This document shows, piece after piece, positions 53,095 to 61,372 of a stretch of 64,000 bases of DNA. The notes under the pieces are model-generated. The model was not told the DNA's origin. It saw nothing but the letters and a program-made list of their open reading frames with translations, and searched no databases. The position numbers were made by a program, and so were the translations under genes. This DNA comes from Phycisphaerae bacterium (GTDB lineage Bacteria; Planctomycetota; Phycisphaerae; UBA1845), in contig JAGFJJ010000006.1 of NCBI GenBank assembly GCA_024102815.1, positions 62,001 through 126,000 on the forward strand, read 5' to 3'. The first letter of the stretch is position 1; each line of letters opens with the position of its first letter.

Positions 53095-53232
53095 CGTCTG
53101 CTTCGCTTGGCGATGCGTCAACGGACCGGTTACGGGCCCGATTTATCCCCGAAGCCCGCGGTTACAAACGTGCGCCCATGTGGATTCAGCGGCCCAGTTT
53201 CGCAATCGGGTTGTTTCCTTCAAACTGCTCGG

Positions 53233-53868
53233 ATGCAGTTTCCTCTCGATGCCCTCATGCAGCTCGGTCCCAGCATTCTCCTGGGCCTGCTGCTGACGTT
53301 CTCGGGCTTGGTCACCGGCCATGCTGTCGCGCGCGATCCCCGCATTCCGCTGGTCAGACTGGTCGACTGGTGGATTTCCCGAGTCGCTACCGGGATTTTG
53401 CGGAGTCATTCAACCGCGCGGCGCGCCGCCGGGATCTTCCTCAATAACGCCGGCGTGCTGACGGTCATTCTTGCCACGGGCATCTGGACTCCCCTTGCGG
53501 CCGCCGGCACCTTCCTCCTGGGCACGCACCTTGGGATTGGATTTCAGATCATCGGAAAACGCGTTTCCCAGCGCGAGGATAGTCAAACCCCGCCTGATCG
53601 CGGGAATGGCTTGCGGCTGACACTCGGCATGGTCTTGAACATGCTGGAACCTCCGGCGATCGTATTAACGCTGGCATTGGCGTTGGCTTGGCGAAACTTG
53701 CCGCTCAGCGCAGCGGATGTCTGGGTGCTCTACGCAACCCTGTCGCTTCCCGGGTTGCTGCTGGCCGCCATCGGTGAGGGTCTCTGGACGGGTGTCGTTC
53801 CTGTGCAAATTCAGGAGAGCGGGCCCTCGGACGAAGCGCAACATTCAAGTGGGGACGACGAACATTGA
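53233..53868 (+). CDS. Multi-pass membrane protein of unknown function
   Basis: The 211-residue product has about five hydrophobic helices. AGIFLNNAGVLTVILATGIW resembles the stage II sporulation protein M family, which carries an FxxNN motif in a similar helix, but this is weak. The soluble tail ends acidic. Function is unknown. ATG 53233 starts right before the first helix. Its weak ribosome site leaves some doubt. Confidence 0.6.
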   Translation: MQFPLDALMQLGPSILLGLLLTFSGLVTGHAVARDPRIPLVRLVDWWISRVATGILRSHSTARRAAGIFLNNAGVLTVILATGIWTPLAAAGTFLLGTHLGIGFQIIGKRVSQREDSQTPPDRGNGLRLTLGMVLNMLEPPAIVLTLALALAWRNLPLSAADVWVLYATLSLPGLLLAAIGEGLWTGVVPVQIQESGPSDEAQHSSGDDEH

Positions 53869-53900
53869 CCGTCGCGCTCGCTGGCGAACAGCGCACCGAG

Positions 53901-53932
53901 AAAAAAAGTGGCCCGGTGGGGTGGCCCGGGCC
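53901..53932 (-). terminator. Orphan rho-independent terminator on the minus strand
   Basis: On the minus strand GGCCCGG, a 9-nt loop, CCGGGCC and AC are followed by seven T residues (A-run 53901-53907 on the plus strand). No minus-strand protein gene lies upstream of it, only the gene-less region 53935-54440. It could serve a small non-coding RNA, or back-terminate transcription. Confidence 0.6.
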
Positions 53933-54326
53933 TTGGGGAACCGCCCAATGGGGGATTGGACGGCGAGTGAACAGAATCGGCCTCCGCCAAAATCGCGCGG
54001 AGGCGGTAACTCAGGATTGTAGCAAATCTCACCGGCGCGTTAAAGAGACAACAGTACAGAATCCCCATTCCGACCGAATTCGAGCGCTTGTCGTACTATC
54101 GGACGTTCGCATGCCGTTAGTACTTTGCTGGACACCTATCCTCTTTGCCAACGGCGTCCGCGCGACTGATCTCTGGCGTGGGAATTGTCATCGATCAGGC
54201 TTGGAAAAGCGGCGTCCCCGGAAATCCGTGGAGCGATCAGCTCACCGAGCGCAGCGGCCGCCGCCTTCAGCGGTCGAGACGTGAGCGCTGCCTTTCAGCC
54301 CAGTCGGCGCGACAACCGCTGTTGGT

Positions 54327-54354
54327 TTGACACGTCTTGACTGCCTTCTATACT
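54327..54354 (+). promoter_or_regulatory. Near-consensus sigma70 promoter for the LptD-like gene
   Basis: TTGACA (54327-54332, perfect) and TATACT (54349-54354, 5 of 6) are separated by 16 nt. The predicted start site is near 54361 and gives an 84-nt leader to the ATG at 54445. This is the clearest promoter in the window. Confidence 0.75.
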
Positions 54355-54444
54355 GCGACCCGCAATGCGATCGGGCGCTCTCACGGCGCGGTTGACAGCG
54401 CCCGACGCCGAGTATTTTCCCTCTTCCCGCGGGGCGGTTGCTGC

Positions 54445-57426
54445 ATGCCTCGAAGGCGCGAGCTTTTCGGCACTCTCTGGCTTCTGCTTATCGCGCCCCT
54501 GGCCGTCGCCCAATCTCCAGTCCCACTGGATGGCGGGACGGACGAACCTCTGCTCCCCGCCTCCATCGCCCATCTGCCTGTGCTGATTGATGGGAAGATC
54601 GCGTACCTGGCCGAAGATGAGGACGGCACGAGCATCGCCCACGTCATCGGCAATGCGTTTCTGCGGATTGGTGAGCCTGGACGGGGACAGGAGCTTCGGG
54701 CGGAAGAAGCCCTGATCTGGCTGAACACCGAAACGGCCGACGGTACGCCGTATGTGCGACTGGAGATCGCCCTCTGGAAGGACGCGGAGGTCCGCGAGTG
54801 GGCGGGCACGGTGACATTCGGCCCGGTTCTCATGGTCACCGCCGCAACGACCGGCCCGATTCGGATCGAGATCGACGAGGTCAGCTTCGATCGTCCGACG
54901 TTCAGCCCGCTTTATGAGCGTGGGCGCGTACTACGCGAAGAGATGCACCGGGACGATACGCCACATGCCATGCGCGTGCAGAGCGTTACCCAAGCCGGTG
55001 GGGAAGAGGGTGTCCCGGCCGGCCCGCCTCCGGTCATCCAGTTTCGCGCACAGGGGGAATTGCACGGCCCGTTTGCCACCCATGGGCGGCGCGTCCTCAC
55101 CGTCACCGGCGGGACGTTTCTGTCGCGCGGGGAACCCGGCTCGGGAACGCTGCTGGAGATCCGAGCTGACAACGTCGTGGTCTTCCTTCCGCCGAGTGCT
55201 TCCGCCCCTTCGGGGGATCAGGGCCCGGCCGATGCGCTCGGCGGCGTACCCGTGGCCACGAGGGAAGGCGAGATGCCAGCAGCGGAAGGCGGCGAATCGC
55301 CCGGCGACATGGGAACATCTCCGGAGAGTCGCACGACCGGGTGGGCCGACGCGCCGCAGCTCGCCACGGGGTTCGGCGATATCGACGTGGAGGCGGTCTA
55401 CCTGGAAGGCGACGTGGTGATGTCCCAGGGCCCGAACCTGATCCGCGCTTCCCGGCTGTATTACGATTTCGTTCGCGACCGGGCGATGATTCTTGACGCT
55501 GTCGTGCGTTCCCCGATTCCCGAACGCGGTGTGCCTATTTACGTGCGGGCGGAGGAGATCCGCCAGCTTTCCTTCAACCGGTTTTCCGCGACACATGCCG
55601 TTCTAACTACCGACGAGTTTCATACGCCGCATTACTCGATTGGCGCCGGTTATCTGGAGTTGGTAAGCCGGCCCGGTTTCGAGTCCGTCGGCGCCCCCGG
55701 GGCGCCGGGCACCGGCGAGTATCGGATTCGGGATGCCACCTTCAACGTCGGGGGGCTGACCGTGGGGTACTGGCCCGCCCTCCGGGGACGCGTGGACACC
55801 AGCGAAACCGCCCTCCGCAGCGTTCGAACGGGCAACAGCGACGAATTCGGGGTCGAGCTCGAAACCGACTGGAATCTCTTCCAGTTGCTCGATCTGGAAA
55901 CACCAAGAGGATTCGATGCGGAGTTCTCGCTCGATTTCTATTCGGAACGCGGACCCGCCGCCGGCATCGACGGCACCTACGAACGCGACAAGTACATGGG
56001 GCTGTTCCGCAGCTACGTGATGACCGACAACCAGCGGGATTTCCTCGGTCGCGAGCGCGAGGAGCAGCCGGTGCGCAGCACCCGCGGGCGGATCCTGTTG
56101 CGCCACCGCCAATACCTGGAAGATGACTGGCAATTGACGCTGGAAGCGTCCTACATTTCCGACAAGGGATTCCTGGAAGAATTCTTCGAAGATGAGTTCG
56201 ACAACGAGAAGGACCAGGAGACCCTGCTGTACTTGAAGAAGCAGCGCGACAACTGGGCGTTTACCATCCTCCTCCAGGCGCGCCTGCTGGACTTCTACAC
56301 GCAGACCGAGAGGCTCCCCGAATTCGGCTACTTCCGTATCGGACAGCCTCTCGGGGACAGCGTGGTCTGGCACAGCGCCAACCGGCTGGGATTCGTCCGC
56401 TACCGCCCAATGGACCAGTCGTTCCAGGAATTGCTGCGGGACGGCCGGCTTGTGGGATCGGGTTCGGTGGTGCGAACGGACAGTCGTCAGGAACTGGAAG
56501 CCCCCCTGGACATCGGACCACTGCGATTAGTGCCGTTCGGCTCCATCCGGCAGACCTCGTGGGACGACACCCCCGACGACGGCGGTGTGCAGCGCATCTT
56601 CGGTACGTACGGCGTTCGCGGCAGCATGTATGCCTGGAAGACGTACCCCCAGTTGACCTCCGCGCTGTGGGACATCGACGGACTGCGGCACGTGATCAAA
56701 ACGGACATCACCGCGTGGGCCGCCCACACCAACCGTGATTCGCACGAACTCTATGCGTTTGATGAGAACGTGGAGGGTATTGACGAAATTGACGGTGTGC
56801 AGGTCGGCGTGCGGCAGCGCTGGCAAACCTATCGCGGCCGGGGCGAGACGCGCAGGAAAGTTGATGTGCTCACGCTGGACCTGGAAACGGGCTTCTTCAA
56901 CGACGCGACGGGCGAATACAAGACCAACGGTTTTACGTCGTATTCCCGTCCTGAGGAGAGCATCGCCCGCAACTACGTGAACTCGAATACGATCTGGAGG
57001 CTCAACGATCGCACGGCCCTGCTCAGCGAAATGAACTACGACGTCAATGATGCCGAATTGGACATTCTCAACGTTTCCGTGGCCGTGGAGCGTTCGCCGC
57101 GGTTGCGGTACGTCATCGGCTACCGATTCATCGATGAAAGCCATTCCGACCTCCTGGGGATGGACCTGAGTTACGCCCTGACGGACAAGCACAGCCTGGC
57201 CGTCCGGGAGCGTTTCGATCTTCGCCGCGGACGAACACTGGATTTCACCGTGGCCCTGATCCGCCGATTCCCGCGCTGGTTCAGCGCGTTGAGCTTTGCG
57301 CTGGACGAGCCCGAAGACGACTTCGGCGTGAATCTGAGCATCTGGCCGGAGGGGCTGCCCGATGCCATCATCGGGTCGCGGAGACTGACGGGCCTGGTTC
57401 GGCCTGCGTGGGTGGCGGAGCCCTGA
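54445..57426 (+). CDS. LptD/OstA-like outer-membrane assembly protein
   Basis: The 993-residue product has a signal peptide (FGTLWLLLIAPLAVAQSP). An N-terminal half holds OstA/LptA-like beta-jellyroll segments (VYLEGDVVMSQGPNLIRASR and LYYDFVRDRAMILDAVV). A long C-terminal beta-barrel-like half of alternating strands follows (LLRHRQYLEDDWQLTLEASY ... LDFTVALIRRFPRW). LptD inserts lipopolysaccharide into the outer membrane. The planctomycete lipid it handles is unknown. ATG 54445 follows a leader served by the promoter at 54327. The upstream frame from 54337 would start before the promoter ends. Full length and layout fit LptD. Confidence 0.78.
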   Translation: MPRRRELFGTLWLLLIAPLAVAQSPVPLDGGTDEPLLPASIAHLPVLIDGKIAYLAEDEDGTSIAHVIGNAFLRIGEPGRGQELRAEEALIWLNTETADGTPYVRLEIALWKDAEVREWAGTVTFGPVLMVTAATTGPIRIEIDEVSFDRPTFSPLYERGRVLREEMHRDDTPHAMRVQSVTQAGGEEGVPAGPPPVIQFRAQGELHGPFATHGRRVLTVTGGTFLSRGEPGSGTLLEIRADNVVVFLPPSASAPSGDQGPADALGGVPVATREGEMPAAEGGESPGDMGTSPESRTTGWADAPQLATGFGDIDVEAVYLEGDVVMSQGPNLIRASRLYYDFVRDRAMILDAVVRSPIPERGVPIYVRAEEIRQLSFNRFSATHAVLTTDEFHTPHYSIGAGYLELVSRPGFESVGAPGAPGTGEYRIRDATFNVGGLTVGYWPALRGRVDTSETALRSVRTGNSDEFGVELETDWNLFQLLDLETPRGFDAEFSLDFYSERGPAAGIDGTYERDKYMGLFRSYVMTDNQRDFLGREREEQPVRSTRGRILLRHRQYLEDDWQLTLEASYISDKGFLEEFFEDEFDNEKDQETLLYLKKQRDNWAFTILLQARLLDFYTQTERLPEFGYFRIGQPLGDSVVWHSANRLGFVRYRPMDQSFQELLRDGRLVGSGSVVRTDSRQELEAPLDIGPLRLVPFGSIRQTSWDDTPDDGGVQRIFGTYGVRGSMYAWKTYPQLTSALWDIDGLRHVIKTDITAWAAHTNRDSHELYAFDENVEGIDEIDGVQVGVRQRWQTYRGRGETRRKVDVLTLDLETGFFNDATGEYKTNGFTSYSRPEESIARNYVNSNTIWRLNDRTALLSEMNYDVNDAELDILNVSVAVERSPRLRYVIGYRFIDESHSDLLGMDLSYALTDKHSLAVRERFDLRRGRTLDFTVALIRRFPRWFSALSFALDEPEDDFGVNLSIWPEGLPDAIIGSRRLTGLVRPAWVAEP

Positions 57427-57474
57427 ACCGCCCGGCCGGCCGGGAGATGAGCGATTACCTTCCTTCGGTAGCCG

Positions 57475-58077
57475 TTACTTTGATTTCTTGCGTCGCGCAG
57501 TGGACTTGGCTGCGGATTTCTTGGGCGTCACCTTCCTGGACGCCGTCTTCTTCTTGACGGTCTTCTTCGGCTTGGCGCTTTTGGTTGCCGCGCTGGAAGC
57601 GGTTTTCGTGGTCTTGCGGCGCGAGGCCGTCTTCTTCCTGGCCGGGGGCGGGGCTTCCTCCGCCTTGGGCTTCTCCGGTGCGCTTTTCATGGGCGGCGGC
57701 TCTTTCGGCTTGGGAGGCTGCTCGGTCTTGAATTCCGCCTCGACAATGCGGAGGTCGGTATAGTAACCCTCGCGGAGAGCCCGCTCGTGCTGGGCTTCCA
57801 CGTCCTCACGCTCGACGGCCTTGAAGAGGGTCACTACGGCATCCCCGCTGCGGCCGATGACCTTCCAGCGAAACGGGATGACTTCCTTGACACCCAGAGA
57901 CTTTCGGCCGGTTGGCGCAGCGGGTGCTTCCGGCTCGGTTTCACCCGAATCCTCGGACGCAACTTCCTCCTCAGCCTCTTCGACCTCTTCGACTTCTTCC
58001 TCGACTTCGGTCTCGGCGGATTCCGCTACGTTGTCCTTAACAGGTTCGACCTTCGCAGACTTCTTCTTCCTGGCCAC
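57475..58077 (-). CDS. Histone-H1-like lysine-rich protein with acidic N-terminus
   Basis: The 200-residue product has three parts. It starts with a Glu-rich acidic stretch (residues 20-50), then a compact middle domain (KEVIPFRWKVIGRSGDAVVTLFKAVEREDVE, 65-95). It ends with a Lys/Ala/Thr-rich tail (AAKSTARRKKSK type) with KKTASRK-like repeats, similar to histone H1 C-termini and to bacterial AlgP/HC1-type nucleoid proteins. Such tails bind DNA without sequence preference. The start is GTG 58077 with AGGA about 11 nt upstream, so it may be poorly translated or have a different start. A nucleoid role is inferred. Confidence 0.68.
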   Translation of the reverse strand: MARKKKSAKVEPVKDNVAESAETEVEEEVEEVEEAEEEVASEDSGETEPEAPAAPTGRKSLGVKEVIPFRWKVIGRSGDAVVTLFKAVEREDVEAQHERALREGYYTDLRIVEAEFKTEQPPKPKEPPPMKSAPEKPKAEEAPPPARKKTASRRKTTKTASSAATKSAKPKKTVKKKTASRKVTPKKSAAKSTARRKKSK

Positions 58078-58252
58078 GAATCGCTATTCCTGAGGGGTTC
58101 GCCTCGGCAACCTTCTCGCCGCTTGTCCAGTATGCTCCGCAAGCCGCTTCCGGGAAAGACTCGCTCGCGGTTTGAACGGGCTGGGCAACTTATCCGACCA
58201 CGGCACGTCTGGCAAGCGCATGCCGGCGTATGGCCGGGCCGACACCGGCGCG

Positions 58253-58258
58253 TATAAT
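58253..58258 (+). promoter_or_regulatory. -10 element of the tRNA-Arg promoter
   Basis: A perfect TATAAT lies 48 nt before the tRNA. The -35 region (about 58230) matches the consensus poorly. The initiation site would fall near 58265, about 42 nt ahead of the tRNA 5' end. Confidence 0.5.
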
Positions 58259-58306
58259 GGCGGCCGCCGTATGGCTGGAAGACCGCCGTAAGGTCGGCCC
58301 GCCGCA

Positions 58307-58380
58307 GCGCCCGTAGCTCAATCGGATAGAGTGGCTGGCTTCGAACCAGTAGGTTGGAGGTTCGAGTCCTCCCGGGCGCA
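58307..58380 (+). tRNA. tRNA-Arg (anticodon TCG)
   Basis: The 74-nt cloverleaf has the 7-bp acceptor GCGCCCG/CGGGCGC and D-arm GCTC...GAGT (one wobble). The anticodon arm is GCTGG, loop CTTCGAA, CCAGT, with one G.T pair. The T-arm is GGAGG-TTCGAGT-CCTCC. The anticodon TCG reads CGA and other CGN arginine codons. CCA is not encoded. Confidence 0.96.
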
Positions 58381-58407
58381 TGTTGATATTGCTGTCCGCC
58401 TTCTCTT

Positions 58408-59850
58408 TCACCCGCCAATCCCCCGCGCGGCGTGGTTGTCCTCTAACTCCGCCACACCGGGAACCGGATGAGAATCTCTGCCCAACGGTGAGGCGGCCTG
58501 GCGCATCAGCGGCGTCAGCCCACCCAGTTCGGGCAATGCCAGGACCGAGGCGATTTCCGCCAGGAGCGAGGACGCACCGGACTCGTCCAGGCACGCCCGG
58601 CGGTAGGTCAGGGAGAGTTCAACGCGATTGCCTCGGATCGTCGGGGCCAGCACCAGCGGCAGCGCCGGGCCCGTAGGACAGGATCGCACGACTCGGAGAA
58701 CGCGGTCGGTGACGCCGCCGTACCAGCGGTCATCCACCACCACCGTGCTCACGCCCGCGCACAGAGGATAATACTTGCGGTAGCCGGCGCGATCATCCCG
58801 TATGCGCAGCATCGGCCAGATCCTTCGAACGGCAAACGCCTCGAACGATGAACAGGCCTTGCGCCGGGCCTTGAGCTTGCTGGTGCACTGCATGACCTCG
58901 TTGAGCACAGCCCTCGGCTCGGCGTCGGGGCGACGAATGAGCACGGTTGCATTGGAGAGAAGACAGGTAAAGTCTACGGTGGCGCCGGGTTGAATGCGCT
59001 CCCGCAAGCTGATGATCGTTCCCAGGCCCAGCGCCCGTCGCTGGCGATGCGTACGACGCTGAGGCGTAAGTCGTGCGAGGGCTACGGCCGTGGCGGCGAG
59101 GAACAGATCGTTCCAGCCCGGCACACCCCGGTGGTTTCTCCCGCCAATGAATCCGGCGCGATCGGCAGACAGCGAATGGGTAACCACGCCCGTGTCCAGG
59201 CCACCGCTTCGTGCTTCGTGCATGCGGTGTGCGTACCGCAGACTCAGGTAGCCTCGCATCGTCCTGGCACCGGCGCGGATTATCGAAATCGGCCCATTGT
59301 CTGAGCGCGCCACATGCCCTCTCTGATCGGGCACGTGCGTAGTCAGCGCCGAAGCGGACGAAGCGCCTTCCACACCCACGTACTTCTGAAGCACCCCGGC
59401 GACCAGCGCCTGCACGGCAAACGCATCGGCCACGACATGATCGTAGCAGAGAATGAGCAGGTGCTGATCCCGGTCGAGGGACTCGCAAACCGTCCAGCGT
59501 AACGGATGCCCGCCGGTAGCGGCAAAGGCGCGATTCAGTTCGTCCGCAAGAATGCCCCTTAGCGCGGCGAGTGGGTCCAGGCACTTCGCGCGAATCTGGA
59601 TCGGCGGATCGTCATCCAGCCGATCCCAGGCGATGCGCTGCTGCGAGGGATCGAGGTGGAATAGACCAATGCCCGCTTGCCGGCAGACGGCGCTCACCGC
59701 GACGCGCAATCGATTGACGTCCGCGGGGCCGCGCAGGAGCAGGGAATGCGCCGCGTTGTACGGGTGATTCGAGCGCCACAGCAGCATGAGCCGCTGAAAC
59801 GGTTCGAGCGGCGTCCACTCCGGACCACGGTTTGGTTCGTCGGTGATCAT
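58408..59850 (-). CDS. Condensation-domain-like acyltransferase
   Basis: The 480-residue product resembles the condensation/acyltransferase fold of non-ribosomal peptide synthetases, PapA and WS/DGAT enzymes. The key HxxxD motif is YDHVVADAFAV, next to LLILC, about residue 140. Later come WNDLFLAATAVALARL and GLGTIISLRERI, as in the family. It is stand-alone, with no carrier or adenylation domain near. It would move an acyl or aminoacyl group to a hydroxyl or amine. Substrates are unknown. It lies 27 nt upstream of no gene on its strand, and an ICMT-type gene ends 27 nt behind its start. Confidence 0.62.
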   Translation of the reverse strand: MITDEPNRGPEWTPLEPFQRLMLLWRSNHPYNAAHSLLLRGPADVNRLRVAVSAVCRQAGIGLFHLDPSQQRIAWDRLDDDPPIQIRAKCLDPLAALRGILADELNRAFAATGGHPLRWTVCESLDRDQHLLILCYDHVVADAFAVQALVAGVLQKYVGVEGASSASALTTHVPDQRGHVARSDNGPISIIRAGARTMRGYLSLRYAHRMHEARSGGLDTGVVTHSLSADRAGFIGGRNHRGVPGWNDLFLAATAVALARLTPQRRTHRQRRALGLGTIISLRERIQPGATVDFTCLLSNATVLIRRPDAEPRAVLNEVMQCTSKLKARRKACSSFEAFAVRRIWPMLRIRDDRAGYRKYYPLCAGVSTVVVDDRWYGGVTDRVLRVVRSCPTGPALPLVLAPTIRGNRVELSLTYRRACLDESGASSLLAEIASVLALPELGGLTPLMRQAASPLGRDSHPVPGVAELEDNHAARGIGG

Positions 59851-59877
59851 TCCCCTGCATTCCCCGACGCGCGAGCG

Positions 59878-60534
59878 TTATGGATCGCGCGCGGGCTCGA
59901 GACGCTGAACCATGCGGAATCGCGGCACGAATCGCCCGGTTCGCCTGCGGTAATTCTCATACAAATCGCCGTGCAAGGCCAGCAGGAACCGCTCTTCGAC
60001 TCGGACCTTGAGATGAATGAGCGTGAAATGGGCCACGGCCACCGCAAACATGGCCGGCGCCGGGACCGCAACAACGGTGCACACCATCAGGGCCAGACCC
60101 AACGAATAAATCGGATGACGCGACCATCGGAAAGGGCCTTCCGTCAGCAGCACTTTCTGCGAAGTATCCACGCCAAGCCGCCACGACCGCCCCATGTATC
60201 GCCAGCAGTAAATCGACAAGCTCAGGATGACCACGGCCAGAATGGCCGCCAGCCAGCGCAGCAGCTCCGCCAGCAGGGGCGCCGCCGATAGATCAATCAT
60301 GGCCAGCCAGAATCGCCGTTCGGTATGCTGGTTGGGAATGACGAAGGGCAAAGCGATCCAGCACAGAATCGTGGGGATCCAGAGGGTCCACAGTCCCTGT
60401 TCCAACGATTGCCTGGGAACGAAAACGCGCGCAACCGATTTCCCCTTCCGTGCCGCGCGGAAGATCTTCACGACCACGCATCCCCAATAGCCCAGGACGA
60501 CGCACCCGACGATGTAAGCGGGCAGGGGACTCAC
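59878..60534 (-). CDS. Isoprenylcysteine carboxyl methyltransferase-type membrane enzyme
   Basis: The 218-residue product has about five membrane helices. The ICMT/PEMT signature VLLTEGPFRWSRHPIYSLG and the cytosolic VRVEERFLLALHGDLYENYRRR stretch match S-adenosylmethionine-binding ICMT proteins. These methylate prenylated cysteines or phospholipid-like molecules. It overlaps the end of the next upstream gene by 4 nt (ATGA), so the two are translationally coupled. The substrate in bacteria is unknown. Confidence 0.8.
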   Translation of the reverse strand: MSPLPAYIVGCVVLGYWGCVVVKIFRAARKGKSVARVFVPRQSLEQGLWTLWIPTILCWIALPFVIPNQHTERRFWLAMIDLSAAPLLAELLRWLAAILAVVILSLSIYCWRYMGRSWRLGVDTSQKVLLTEGPFRWSRHPIYSLGLALMVCTVVAVPAPAMFAVAVAHFTLIHLKVRVEERFLLALHGDLYENYRRRTGRFVPRFRMVQRLEPARDP

Positions 60535-61256
60535 GATCCGCTTCGCTCCTCCACCGGCGCGGCGACATCATCCGGTTTGTGCGGTCCCTGCGTCGCCCGG
60601 CTCGACCGCAGAACGCATATCGCCATGATCTCGTGCTCGCAGGCACGATGAATCGCAGGTGCCGCATCGACGTTGAAGTGGCCGACTCCCACGGCATCCG
60701 CTCCGAGCGTCTCGCGGGAGATGACCGTATTCAACAGCACGGTACGTTCGTTTCCCGCGGCGAGCACCACGGGATTGCCCGCGAAACAAATGGGACAGGC
60801 CGCGCCCAACACTGTTGGCTTGTAATAATGCACGCAGCGAATCACGTTGTCGGGAATCGGCGGCGGAGCGGTGGCGTCAAGCAGCAGGAGCAGATCCACG
60901 TCGATCCCCGCCTTTTTCAGCCGCCACGCGAGCCGGACGGCGTTGTCGGCACCATAACTGTGCCCCACCAAGACGATCGGCTCCTCCGGTTCCCCGTTCG
61001 CGGCTTCCGCCTCGAGTTCGACGGCCAGTGACCGCCACCGCGAACCACTCATGTCCGCCGCCCGGACTCCCTCTTTACGCAGCTCCCGGGCGAGATCGTT
61101 CAATCCCAGAGAGAAAACATCCATCAGGCCCCGCAGGCAATAGACGCGTCCGATGCGCGGCGCGTTCCCCGAGGGCATGTGCGGTCCCGCACAACCTCCC
61201 AGGACAAGAAGCAGCATGCCCAGGAGAACGCTTTGAACAGCCGCCCGGCGATCCAT
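60531..61256 (-). CDS. Alpha/beta-hydrolase-like lipoprotein
   Basis: The 241-residue product has a lipoprotein signal (LLLVLGGC) and a small hydrolase-like domain with the nucleophile elbow GHSYGADNAV (GxSxG). VGHSYGAD, LLLLLDATAPP and VGVGHFNVD supply a possible Ser-Asp-His triad. It is likely a lipid or ester hydrolase anchored to a membrane. ATG 61256 precedes the signal. The longer frame to 61370 is not supported. It is coupled to the ICMT-type gene and diverges from polX. No substrate can be named. Confidence 0.65.
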   Translation of the reverse strand: MDRRAAVQSVLLGMLLLVLGGCAGPHMPSGNAPRIGRVYCLRGLMDVFSLGLNDLARELRKEGVRAADMSGSRWRSLAVELEAEAANGEPEEPIVLVGHSYGADNAVRLAWRLKKAGIDVDLLLLLDATAPPPIPDNVIRCVHYYKPTVLGAACPICFAGNPVVLAAGNERTVLLNTVISRETLGADAVGVGHFNVDAAPAIHRACEHEIMAICVLRSSRATQGPHKPDDVAAPVEERSGS

Positions 61257-61372
61257 CGCTTGACCCGAAACTCCCCGAAATTGCAGACCTGCTCTCGATC
61301 CGCTTTCCAAACCGCCCTGCGTGGCCATTTCTCCACGGTCGCGATAGCATACCAACATCGGCGCTGCCACGC

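Larger units (their letters stand above)
53869..54444. other. Gene-less region upstream of the LptD-like gene
   Basis: The 576 nt hold no credible coding frame. They contain a minus-strand terminator near 53901 and a near-consensus plus-strand promoter at 54327. What minus-strand transcript the terminator serves is unclear. Confidence 0.5.

Noticed and set aside
60815..61372. Long upstream extension of polX
   Set aside because: It is Arg/Pro-rich with no domain, overlaps the divergent hydrolase gene, and is due to high GC.
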